Below are positions 1-7,076 of a stretch of 64,000 nt of DNA, piece after piece (within the stretch, counting starts at the first letter, position 1; each line of letters begins with the position of its first letter). This DNA is from Ensifer sp. LC163 (GTDB taxonomy: Bacteria > Pseudomonadota > Alphaproteobacteria > Rhizobiales > Rhizobiaceae), in contig NZ_MBSS01000006.1 of NCBI RefSeq assembly GCF_001695855.1, forward strand, positions 62,001 through 126,000. The letters are read 5' to 3'. Below the pieces are notes generated by a model. It worked only from the letters and a program-made list of their open reading frames with translations, had not been told where the DNA came from and made no database searches. Both the position numbers and the translations under genes were made by a program.

Positions 1-74
1 CGGTGCTCGGCGCGGTCGTCCTCAACCTGTTCGTGGCCATCAACCACCGCGCCGATCGTTACATCGCACTCTAA
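1..74 (+). CDS. C-terminal end of a membrane protein gene (partial)
   Basis: A gene enters from the left edge. Frame 3 is open from base 3 to a TAA at 72-74 and gives 23 residues: a hydrophobic stretch (VLGAVVLNLFVAI) followed by a polar, basic tail (NHRADRYIAL). That composition fits the last transmembrane helix and cytoplasmic tail of a polytopic membrane protein. A hairpin 14 nt downstream, shared with the convergent AhpD-like gene, supports a real gene end here. The family cannot be decided from 23 residues. Confidence 0.5.
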   Translation, partial: VLGAVVLNLFVAINHRADRYIAL

Positions 75-87
75 AACGTCAGCTCCG

Positions 88-114
88 ATAGCCCCGAAAA
101 AACTTCGGGGCTAT
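88..114. terminator. Hairpin between two convergent genes
   Basis: ATAGCCCCGAA (88-98) pairs perfectly with TTCGGGGCTAT (104-114) around a 5-nt A-rich loop. It lies between the gene ending at 74 (+) and the AhpD-like gene ending at 138 (-), the usual place for a bidirectional terminator, although no long T-run follows on either strand. Confidence 0.6.
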
Positions 115-137
115 ACTGTGGGCCGACCTCAGGGGTA

Positions 138-602
138 TCAGGCGGCCTTTGCCGGTGCGTCGACCGGATGCTGCGACCGCAGGCCGACGGCGACCCGGTT
201 CCAGACATTGATGACGCCGATCGCCATGGTGATCTTGGTGATCTCCGCCTCGTTGAAATGCTCCCTCAAGGGCTCGAAGTCGGCGTCGGGCGCACCGGTC
301 TGGGCAAGGTTGGTGAGCGCTTCGGTCCAGGCCAATACCGCACGTTCGCGGGCGTCGTAGATCGGCGATTCGCGCCAGGCGCAGATCAGGTGGATCCATT
401 GCTCGCTGAGGCCCGTATGACGCGCCTCCTTCACATGCATGTCGATGCAATAGGCACAGCCGTTGATCTGCGAGGCGCGCAGCTTGATCAGGTGGATCAG
501 GCGCGGGTCCAGCCCCGATTCCTTGACGATGTAGCTTTCGAAGGCTGCCGCAGCCTTGTAGGCGTCGGGGGCGGCTTTGACGGGGTTCAAACGCGGATGC
601 AT
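138..602 (-). CDS. Carboxymuconolactone decarboxylase / AhpD-like protein
   Basis: 154-residue cytoplasmic protein of the CMD/AhpD-like family. It carries the redox signature NGCAYCIDMHVKEAR, i.e. CxxC followed three residues later by His, in the context typical of AhpD-type alkylhydroperoxidase cores, so a thiol-dependent peroxide-reducing role is likely; the substrate is unknown. The frame is open further upstream, but the ATG at 600-602 is preceded by AAGGAG at good spacing and gives the normal family length. It lies 31 nt downstream of, and on the same strand as, an Rrf2-type regulator gene; the two probably form one transcript controlled by that regulator, an arrangement that suggests an oxidative or nitrosative stress response (inference). 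Confidence 0.85.
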   Translation of the reverse strand: MHPRLNPVKAAPDAYKAAAAFESYIVKESGLDPRLIHLIKLRASQINGCAYCIDMHVKEARHTGLSEQWIHLICAWRESPIYDARERAVLAWTEALTNLAQTGAPDADFEPLREHFNEAEITKITMAIGVINVWNRVAVGLRSQHPVDAPAKAA

Positions 603-633
603 GGTCTTCTCCTTCAGGTGGGGGCTTGGGGTT

Positions 634-1137
634 TCAGGCGCCGGCGGCCGACTTGCGTTCGTTGACCGCCAGAAAAGTATTGGTTCGCGCCGCGACGCTG
701 CCGTCGTCCTTGGCGCTGAGGTCGTCCATGATGTCGGCAATGGTCACGCGCTGCAGCTCGGCGCGGTAGGCCTGCTCGGCTTTCAGCATCGCGACGTTGA
801 TCGTGCACGGTGCCTTCGGCTTGCAGGCATAGGGATTGGGGCCGCGCAGCCGGATCTCGTTGCAGCGGAACGCCGGCTCCGGCCCTTCAACCGCAAGCAC
901 GATATCGAGCAGGCTGATCTTTTCCGGCGTTCGGGCAAGACGGTAGCCGCCCTTTGGGCCGGGCACGGCTTCGAGCAGCCCTGCCCCGGACATCGCCTGC
1001 AGGTGCTTCAGCAGATAGCTCACGGAAACCCCGTGAAATTCGGCAAGCGCCGCCGCCGACAGCGTGCTGCCGGGCTGAAGACAGCTCAGCATCGTCACAC
1101 TGTGGATCGCCTGCTCGACACCGTCCCCGAGTTTCAT
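634..1137 (-). CDS. Rrf2 family transcriptional regulator
   Basis: 167-residue winged-helix regulator of the Rrf2 family. The N-terminal half has the Rrf2 DNA-binding fold (AALAEFHGVSVSYLLKHLQ, then GLLEAVPGPKGGYRLAR). Three cysteines in the C-terminal part (FRCNEI, YACKPK, APCTIN) are placed as in Rrf2 proteins that bind an iron-sulfur cluster, so a redox- or iron-sensing role is plausible. The ATG at 1135-1137 follows GGGGGAGGA; upstream in-frame codons lack a ribosome-binding site. The gene is first in a two-gene unit with the AhpD-like gene. A near-perfect palindrome directly upstream (1151-1177) is the probable autoregulatory operator. Which Rrf2 subgroup (IscR, NsrR, RirA or other) it belongs to cannot be settled here. 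Confidence 0.88.
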   Translation of the reverse strand: MKLGDGVEQAIHSVTMLSCLQPGSTLSAAALAEFHGVSVSYLLKHLQAMSGAGLLEAVPGPKGGYRLARTPEKISLLDIVLAVEGPEPAFRCNEIRLRGPNPYACKPKAPCTINVAMLKAEQAYRAELQRVTIADIMDDLSAKDDGSVAARTNTFLAVNERKSAAGA

Positions 1138-1150
1138 TCGTCCTCCCCCT

Positions 1151-1177
1151 AATCGTGGATATCTTTTATCCATGATT
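1151..1177. promoter_or_regulatory. Palindromic operator upstream of the Rrf2 gene
   Basis: Two arms of 11 bp, AATCgTGGATA (1151-1161) and TATCCAtGATT (1167-1177), match with a single mismatch around TCTTT. The site is 13 nt upstream of the Rrf2 start codon and also lies just upstream of the divergent helicase gene, so a bound regulator could affect both. Assignment to the Rrf2 protein is by position and symmetry only. Confidence 0.55.
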
Positions 1178-1196
1178 AGACAATGAGTCAATCGCC

Positions 1197-3791
1197 GTGC
1201 GGATCGCCGATCAGGCGGGCTTCTCTTTTGCCGGATTTGATCTACGTTTGTTCTCCGTGAACAGGATCGATTCCCCGCTCAAGCAAGGCGATGCACTGAC
1301 CTTGCCCGCCCCCTTCCTTCGCTGGTTCGGCGAGAAAGGCTGGCAGCCCCGCGCCCACCAGCTGGAATTGCTGGCGCGGGCGGAGGCCGGCGAAAGCACG
1401 CTGCTGATCGCGCCGACCGGCGCCGGCAAGACGCTTGCCGGCTTTCTGCCCTCCCTTGTCGACCTCACGCGACGCGGAAAAATTCCGCCGGGCTCTGTCT
1501 TTACAGGCATTCACACGCTCTACCTCTCGCCGCTGAAGGCCCTGGCCGTCGACATCGAACGCAATCTGACGAAGCCGGTCGACGAGATGGGCCTGCCGGT
1601 GCGCGTCGAGAACCGCACCGGTGACACGCCGCAGGGCAAACGCCAGCGCCAGAAGCTCAACCCGCCAGACATCCTGCTGACGACGCCGGAGCAATTGGCC
1701 CTGCTGCTTGCAAACGGCGAGGCCGAACGCTTCTTCAGGGATTTGCGTTACGTCGTCTTCGACGAGTTGCATTCGCTGGTCACCTCGAAGCGCGGACACC
1801 TGCTGTCGCTCGGCCTTGCCCGGCTGCGCAGGCTGGCGCCCGAGCTGCAGACGATCGGGTTGTCGGCGACGGTCGCCGACCCGATGGACCTGCAGCGCTG
1901 GCTTTCGCCGCAGTCGCCGGAGAGGAACGACCATGCCGGTCTCGTGACCGTTAAGGGTGGCGCCAAGCCTGAGATCACCATCCTGCGTACCGACGAACAC
2001 GTGCCCTGGGCTGGACATTCGGCGCGCTATGCGATCGCCGACGTCTACGCCGCCATCAAGAAGCACGGCACCACCCTGCTCTTCGTCAATACCCGCAGCC
2101 AGGCGGAGCTTGTCTTCCAGGAGCTCTGGACCATCAACGACGACAACCTGCCGATCGCGCTTCACCACGGCTCGCTCGACGTCGCCCAAAGGCGCAAGGT
2201 CGAAGCCGCGATGTCGGAGAACCGGCTGCGCGCCGTCGTTGCCACCTCGACGCTCGACCTCGGCATCGACTGGGGCGATGTCGACCTCGTTGTGCATGTC
2301 GGGGCGCCGAAGGGGGCAAGCCGGCTTGCCCAGCGCATCGGCCGCGCCAACCACCGCATGGACGAACCCTCTAAGGCGATCCTGGTGCCGGCCAACCGCT
2401 TCGAGGTGATGGAGTGCCAGGCGGCGCTCGACGCCAACTACATCGGTGCGCAGGATACGCCGCCGGTCGGCAAGGGTGCGCTCGACGTGCTTGCCCAGCA
2501 TGTGCTGGGCATGGCCTGCGCCGCGCCCTTCGACCCGCTGTCGCTCTACGAGGAGATCACCAGCGCCTCGCCCTATGCGTCGCTCACCTGGGAAACCTTC
2601 GAACGCGTCGTCGATTTCGTCGCGACAGGCGGCTATGCGCTGAAGACCTACGAGCGCTACGCCCGTATCCGCAAGACCAAGGAGGGGCTCTTTCGCGTTT
2701 CCAATCCGCTGGTCGCGCAGCAATATCGTCTCAATGTCGGCACCATCGTCGAATCGCCGATGCTGAACGTGCGCATGGTCAAGCGCAACCAGCGCGGCTC
2801 GCTCGGCCGCGGCGGCATGTCGCTTGGCAAGGTCGAGGAATATTTCCTCGAGATGCTCTCCCAAGGCGACACGTTCCTGTTTTCAGGCAAGGTGCTGCGT
2901 TTCGAAGGCATCCGCGAAAACGAATGTCTCGTCAGTCAGGCCTTCTCCTTCGACCCGAAGGTGCCGAGCTATGCCGGCGGCAAATTTCCGCTGTCGACCT
3001 ACCTCGCCGAACAGGTACGCAAGATGCTGGCTGATCCGGCGCGGCGCGCAGCACTTCCCGAACAGGTGCGCGACTGGCTGTCGCTGCAGAAGGACGTGTC
3101 GATGCTGCCGCGCGAAGACGAGCTGCTGATCGAGACCTTTCCGCGCGGCAGCCGGCATTACATGGTGATCTACGCCTTCGAGGGACGGCTGGCGCACCAG
3201 ACGCTCGGCATGCTGCTGACCCGTCGGCTCGACCGCGCCGGTCTGAAGCCGCTCGGCTTCGTCGCCACCGACTATTCGCTTGCGGTCTGGGCACTGGATG
3301 ATCTCGGCGCGATGTTCCAGCTGCGCCGGAAGGCGCTCGCCGACCTCTTCGACGAAGACATGCTCGGCGACGATCTCGAGGCCTGGCTGAACGAATCGTT
3401 TCTGCTGAAGCGCACCTTCCGCAACTGCGCGGTCATCGCCGGGCTGATCGACCAGCGGCACCCCGGCAAGGAAAAGACCGGCCGCCAGGTGACCGTTTCG
3501 GCCGACCTCATTTACGACGTATTGCGCGCGCACGAGCCGGACCACCTGCTGCTGGAGGCAACACGCAACGATGCGGCGACGGGGCTTTTGGACATCGGCC
3601 GCCTCGGGGATATGCTGAAGCGAATCAAGGGCCACATCACCCATCGCCGGCTCGACCGGATTTCGCCGCTTGCCGTCCCCGTGATGCTGGAGATCGGCAA
3701 GGAGGCAGTTCAGGGCGAGGCGCAGGACTTCCTGCTTTCCGAAGCCGCCGACGACCTGATCAACGAAGCGCTGGGCGGCGAGCCGCTATAG
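1197..3791 (+). CDS. Ligase-associated DNA damage response DEXH-box helicase (Lhr-like)
   Basis: 864-residue superfamily 2 helicase (844 if started at the GTG at 1257). Ordered motifs: Walker A APTGAGKT (about residue 75), motif II VFDELH, motif III LSATV, a helicase C-terminal domain with STLDLGIDWGDV, and motif VI RIGRANHR, followed by a long C-terminal region typical of Lhr-like proteins. In the known gene set this helicase occurs with PdeM, a nuclease and an ATP-dependent DNA ligase in an inferred DNA repair pathway; here only pdeM is adjacent, on the same strand 154 nt downstream with a RIME1 repeat between. No strong ribosome-binding site is seen for either start; the longer one is listed because the frame is open. 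It is divergent from the Rrf2 unit. Confidence 0.88.
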   Translation: MRIADQAGFSFAGFDLRLFSVNRIDSPLKQGDALTLPAPFLRWFGEKGWQPRAHQLELLARAEAGESTLLIAPTGAGKTLAGFLPSLVDLTRRGKIPPGSVFTGIHTLYLSPLKALAVDIERNLTKPVDEMGLPVRVENRTGDTPQGKRQRQKLNPPDILLTTPEQLALLLANGEAERFFRDLRYVVFDELHSLVTSKRGHLLSLGLARLRRLAPELQTIGLSATVADPMDLQRWLSPQSPERNDHAGLVTVKGGAKPEITILRTDEHVPWAGHSARYAIADVYAAIKKHGTTLLFVNTRSQAELVFQELWTINDDNLPIALHHGSLDVAQRRKVEAAMSENRLRAVVATSTLDLGIDWGDVDLVVHVGAPKGASRLAQRIGRANHRMDEPSKAILVPANRFEVMECQAALDANYIGAQDTPPVGKGALDVLAQHVLGMACAAPFDPLSLYEEITSASPYASLTWETFERVVDFVATGGYALKTYERYARIRKTKEGLFRVSNPLVAQQYRLNVGTIVESPMLNVRMVKRNQRGSLGRGGMSLGKVEEYFLEMLSQGDTFLFSGKVLRFEGIRENECLVSQAFSFDPKVPSYAGGKFPLSTYLAEQVRKMLADPARRAALPEQVRDWLSLQKDVSMLPREDELLIETFPRGSRHYMVIYAFEGRLAHQTLGMLLTRRLDRAGLKPLGFVATDYSLAVWALDDLGAMFQLRRKALADLFDEDMLGDDLEAWLNESFLLKRTFRNCAVIAGLIDQRHPGKEKTGRQVTVSADLIYDVLRAHEPDHLLLEATRNDAATGLLDIGRLGDMLKRIKGHITHRRLDRISPLAVPVMLEIGKEAVQGEAQDFLLSEAADDLINEALGGEPL

Positions 3792-3800
3792 AATAGCCCC

Positions 3801-3816
3801 GTGTTCGCGCGAACAC
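3801..3816. other. Perfect 16-bp palindrome after the helicase gene
   Basis: GTGTTCGCGCGAACAC is fully self-complementary and lies 10 nt after the helicase stop codon and 5 nt before a RIME1 repeat. It could fold as part of a terminator or serve as a protein-binding site. It does not fit the alphaproteobacterial SOS box, which is a direct repeat of GTTC. Confidence 0.4.
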
Positions 3817-3820
3817 GCTG

Positions 3821-3925
3821 CTGCATAATTCCTTAAATCGGATCCGATTTAAGGACGAAATTATGCAGAAAATTTAAAGTGTTACAGCGTCCTTTGCGCG
3901 TCCTGTTTGACGCGCGGCGCTGTAA
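3821..3925 (+). repeat. RIME1 intergenic mosaic element, copy 1
   Basis: Two palindromes in tandem. Palindrome 1 (3821-3868) begins CTGCATAATT, is centred on AAATCGGATCCGATTT and ends TTATGCAG. Palindrome 2 (3882-3925) begins TTACAGCG, has a GCGCG/CGCGC inner stem and ends GCGCTGTAA. Length (105 bp) and design match RIME1, the rhizobial intergenic mosaic element. Six more copies occur in this window. It separates the helicase and pdeM genes and may give RNA hairpins that affect the downstream gene. Confidence 0.85.
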
Positions 3926-3945
3926 GGACAGTGAAGAGACGACGC

Positions 3946-4671
3946 ATGCACAGGCTTGCTCACGCACTATCGGCTCCAGCAGACAGCACGGCGGTCTCCG
4001 CGCGCGCCATCGTCCACGGCGTCGAAGCCGTCTGCGATCCTCTCGGCAGCCTCTATTTGCCGGAGACGCGAACGCTCGTCGTTTCCGATCTGCACCTGGA
4101 AAAGGGATCGGCCTTCGCGCGGCGCGGCATGATGCTGCCGCCTTACGACACGCTCGCCACCCTGCGCGTGCTCGAAGCGGCGATCACCCGCCATGACCCC
4201 AGACTGATCATCAGCCTCGGCGACAATTTCCACGACCGGGTGGGTTCGGCGGCAATGCCCGATACCTTCCGCCACATGATCGCGGCGATGGCGATGGGGC
4301 GGGAGTGGGTGTGGATCAATGGCAACCATGACCCCGATGGCACCTGCGGCCTGCCCGGCATATCGCTGGACGAATTCCGCCACGCGGGCCTCACCTTTCG
4401 CCATGAACCGTCGAGGGGCGAGGCGTCAGGGGAAGTTGCCGGCCACCTGCACCCGGCGGCGACCGTTGTTCGGCGGGAGAAATCGGTGCGACGGGCCTGC
4501 TTTGCCACCGATGGGACGAGGCTGCTGATGCCGGCCTTCGGCGTCACCACCGGTGGCCTCGACCTGCGCCACCGGGCAATGAGCGGCCTGTTCGATCGCG
4601 CCAAGCTGGTCGCCCACATGCTCGGTCGCGACCGGATCTATTCGGTCCGCTTCACGAACCTGATCGCTTGA
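3946..4671 (+). CDS. pdeM: Ligase-associated DNA damage response phosphoesterase PdeM
   Basis: 241-residue calcineurin-like metallophosphoesterase. Metal-binding motifs are in order: VVSDLHLEKG (D and H), LGDNFHD, NGNHDP and a late GHLHP, the full set expected of an active enzyme. The family acts in an inferred DNA repair pathway with the Lhr-like helicase encoded just upstream. The frame continues upstream into the RIME1 repeat, so the ATG at 3946 (MHRLAHALS), the first outside the repeat, is taken as the start; its ribosome-binding site (GAAGAGA) is modest. Expression may depend on readthrough of, or a promoter inside, the repeat. Confidence 0.88.
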   Translation: MHRLAHALSAPADSTAVSARAIVHGVEAVCDPLGSLYLPETRTLVVSDLHLEKGSAFARRGMMLPPYDTLATLRVLEAAITRHDPRLIISLGDNFHDRVGSAAMPDTFRHMIAAMAMGREWVWINGNHDPDGTCGLPGISLDEFRHAGLTFRHEPSRGEASGEVAGHLHPAATVVRREKSVRRACFATDGTRLLMPAFGVTTGGLDLRHRAMSGLFDRAKLVAHMLGRDRIYSVRFTNLIA

Positions 4672-4678
4672 GCATCCG

Positions 4679-4915
4679 TCAGAACGCGTTGAAGGTCAGC
4701 GTCGTCAGCGATCGGGAAATGCCGGGAACCGTGGCGATGTTGTCGTTGATGAACTTGCCGATGTCCTGGCCTTCTTCAATGTAGATCTTGAGCAAGAGGT
4801 CGTAGTCGCCGCTCGTCGAATACATTTCCGAAACGATCTCCTTGCGGTAGATCTCGTCGGCAACCTCGTAGGTCTTGCCGGGAGCGCACTGCAACTGGAC
4901 GAAAATCGGTTTCAT
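4679..4915 (-). CDS. Lrp/AsnC ligand-binding (RAM) domain protein
   Basis: 78-residue protein consisting only of the effector-binding domain found at the C-terminus of Lrp/AsnC regulators (MKPIFVQLQCAPGKTYEVAD, then the GDYDLLLKIY core). There is no DNA-binding helix-turn-helix, so it is a stand-alone RAM domain that may bind small ligands such as amino acids or modulate a full-length Lrp protein (inference). The ATG is preceded by GAGGAA. It converges with pdeM, 7 nt from that gene's stop, and its upstream side is occupied by a RIME1 copy. Confidence 0.85.
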   Translation of the reverse strand: MKPIFVQLQCAPGKTYEVADEIYRKEIVSEMYSTSGDYDLLLKIYIEEGQDIGKFINDNIATVPGISRSLTTLTFNAF

Positions 4916-4936
4916 GGAGTTTCCTCTGTTTCTGCC

Positions 4937-5040
4937 TTACAGCGCCGCGCGTCTATTTAGACGCGCAAGGGCCGCTGTAACACTTTGAGTTGCTGCATAA
5001 TTTTGCCCCTAAATCGATTCCGATTTAGGGAATTGTGCAG
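4937..5040 (-). repeat. RIME1 intergenic mosaic element, copy 2
   Basis: Same two palindromes as copy 1 in reverse order: TTACAGCGCC...CGCTGTAA at 4937-4980, then CTGCATAATTTTG...CAATT(G)TGCAG at 4993-5040. It lies between the RAM-domain gene and the TIGR02186 gene, both on the minus strand. Confidence 0.85.
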
Positions 5041-5099
5041 TAGGCCTTCTTTAGCCGCCCGGCGCCCAAAAGGGAACGTCGGCTGGATGCCGTCAAAGA

Positions 5100-5903
5100 C
5101 TATTCCTTGCGGAAGAGCAGGCTCGCGCCCCAGCCGGTGATGACAGCGAGCAGCACCGCAAACAGGCCGTAGAAGAGCGGCTGCTGATGCGCCGTCTGTG
5201 TGATCACCTGCTCCACGCCCGTCTTGACCACGCGCAGTGGCAGTGCCTTGGCGGCGACGAAGGTGCCGTCGCGGAAGAGATAGGCGCGCACCACATGCAC
5301 CCCGTTCGGCACGTTGGCCGGCAGGCGCACCGACGCCTTGAACAGGCTGGAGCTGATGAACTGCACGCCGCCCGGATCGCGCTCATAGACGCCGCTGGTC
5401 TCGCGGATGCGGCGGAAGGCATTGCGGAACTCGCCGAGATTGCTGCCGTCACCGACGAAGCCGAGCGGCACGAGCCGCATATGATCGACACCGATGCCCA
5501 TATTGCCCATTTCGCCCGGCGGGGCGATCGTCTCGATGTCACGCGTGCTCGACAGCGAATAGGATTCCGGCACCAGCTCGAAGGTCATGGAGCTGGTGTT
5601 CACCCATATGCCGAAAACGCGCTCCTTCTTGCGCACCGTCGCATTGTCCTTCGGACCCTCGAGCGAAACGATGATGTTGTACTTGCCCTGCACCAGGAGA
5701 TTGGCGTCGAAGCCGTCGACCGCACCGAAGATCGTCAGGTCGGCGCCACGGAAATCCGAGGTGATGGCGATCTCGTCGGTCGAGATGCCGATCTCCAGCT
5801 TTTCGGTGAAGTCGTTGGCATTCTCGTCCTGCAGCTGGGCGGCGGCGGGAGCCGCGAAAGCCAAGATCAGGGCTGCAAGGGCGATGCGGGCGAGACGGAT
5901 CAT
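5100..5903 (-). CDS. TIGR02186 family membrane-anchored protein
   Basis: 267-residue protein with an N-terminal signal peptide (MIRLARIALAALILAFAAP, cleavage near AAAQ), a periplasmic beta-rich domain and one C-terminal transmembrane helix (LFYGLFAVLLAVITGWGAS) ending in a short basic tail. It matches the alphaproteobacterial family TIGR02186, which is regularly encoded with a TauE/SafE exporter. Its start codon overlaps the stop of the exporter gene by one base (TGATG), so the two are translationally coupled. The partnership suggests an accessory role in sulfite or organosulfonate export; no enzymatic motif is visible. Confidence 0.85.
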   Translation of the reverse strand: MIRLARIALAALILAFAAPAAAQLQDENANDFTEKLEIGISTDEIAITSDFRGADLTIFGAVDGFDANLLVQGKYNIIVSLEGPKDNATVRKKERVFGIWVNTSSMTFELVPESYSLSSTRDIETIAPPGEMGNMGIGVDHMRLVPLGFVGDGSNLGEFRNAFRRIRETSGVYERDPGGVQFISSSLFKASVRLPANVPNGVHVVRAYLFRDGTFVAAKALPLRVVKTGVEQVITQTAHQQPLFYGLFAVLLAVITGWGASLLFRKE

Positions 5904-6829
5904 CAGAAACCGAACCCCGCTGACACGACGGAATAGATGTCCTTCGGCGGAATGACGAGTTCGACCGCCAGACGGATGCCGACGGCAAGCACGAGCAGTG
6001 CCAACAGCGCGCGCAACTGCTCGCCGCGCAGCTTCTGTCCGACCCGCACGCCATATTGCGCACCGATGACGCCGGCGATCATCAGCACGAAGGCGAGCAC
6101 GATATCGACGGTATAGTTGGTCGAGGCCTGGACGATGACCGTGTAGGCGGAAACGAAGATGATCTGGAACAGCGAGGTGCCGACGACGACATTGGTCGGG
6201 ATGCGCAGGAGATAGATCATCGCCGGGACCATGATGAAGCCGCCGCCGACACCCATGACCGATGTCAGGATGCCGATGCAGAAACCAAGGGCCGCGACGG
6301 GAATGACGCTCAGATAGATCTTCGATTTCTTGAACCGCATCTTCAGCGGCAGCCCGTGCACCCAGTTGTGCTGGCCCGGGCGGCGCAGCGGCGTCGCCTG
6401 GTTCTTGGCCGCCTTGCGCATCGCGCGCACGCTTTCCCACAGCATCAGACTGCCGACGGAGCCCAGCAGCACCACATAGAGCAGCGAGATGACGAGATCG
6501 AGCTGACCGGCCCGACGCAAGAATGAAAAGAGCCAGACACCGAGCGTCGCGCCGGCAAGACCGCCGCACAGAAGCACCGTGCCGAGCTTGATGTCGATCG
6601 TGCCGCGCCGGAAATGGGTGATGGCGCCTGATATCGACGATGCCACGACCTGGTTGGCGCCGGTCGCGACAGCGACCACGGGCGGAATGTTGTAGAAGAT
6701 CAGGAGAGGCGTGATCAGGAACCCGCCGCCGACGCCGAACATGCCTGAGAGAAAGCCGACGGCCGCACCCATGCCGAGGATGATGAGTATGTTCACCGAC
6801 AACTCTGCGATGGGCAGATAAATCGTCAC
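5903..6829 (-). CDS. Sulfite exporter TauE/SafE family protein
   Basis: 308-residue inner-membrane permease with two homologous halves, each opening with the family signature (GFLSGMFGVGGGFLITP and GILTSVMGVGGGFIMVP). Eight or more hydrophobic helices are evident. Family members export sulfite, sulfoacetate or related sulfur anions. The GTG at 6827-6829 is chosen because GAGG stands at the right distance and the product begins MTIYLPIAELSVN, the usual start; a TTG four codons upstream is in frame. It is the promoter-proximal gene of a two-gene operon with the TIGR02186 gene. The 247 nt upstream, up to podJ, show nothing I recognise. Confidence 0.9.
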   Translation of the reverse strand: MTIYLPIAELSVNILIILGMGAAVGFLSGMFGVGGGFLITPLLIFYNIPPVVAVATGANQVVASSISGAITHFRRGTIDIKLGTVLLCGGLAGATLGVWLFSFLRRAGQLDLVISLLYVVLLGSVGSLMLWESVRAMRKAAKNQATPLRRPGQHNWVHGLPLKMRFKKSKIYLSVIPVAALGFCIGILTSVMGVGGGFIMVPAMIYLLRIPTNVVVGTSLFQIIFVSAYTVIVQASTNYTVDIVLAFVLMIAGVIGAQYGVRVGQKLRGEQLRALLALLVLAVGIRLAVELVIPPKDIYSVVSAGFGF

Positions 6830-7076
6830 GCCGGACCTCAATATGCCAACGGCCCGCGGTGCGGGCGAAAAACGTCACAGTGGCAAGCAATTCACCACGG
6901 AGGGGGGATTATCTCTGAAAGCCGACACCTCTCCCGAAGGCGAGATGGCATAGGCTTCCGTCATGCGCTCCTACGCCGGAGCTGTCAACCTTTTCAGCCA
7001 CATGGCAGACAGCTTCGGTTCCACGAACCGTGTCACCCGGCTCTGCGGCTTTATTGCGGCGGCAAACCCTGCCGGA

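Noticed and set aside
3801-3816. SOS (LexA) box after the helicase gene
   Set aside because: Alphaproteobacterial LexA sites are direct GTTC repeats; this is an inverted repeat and lies downstream of the gene.
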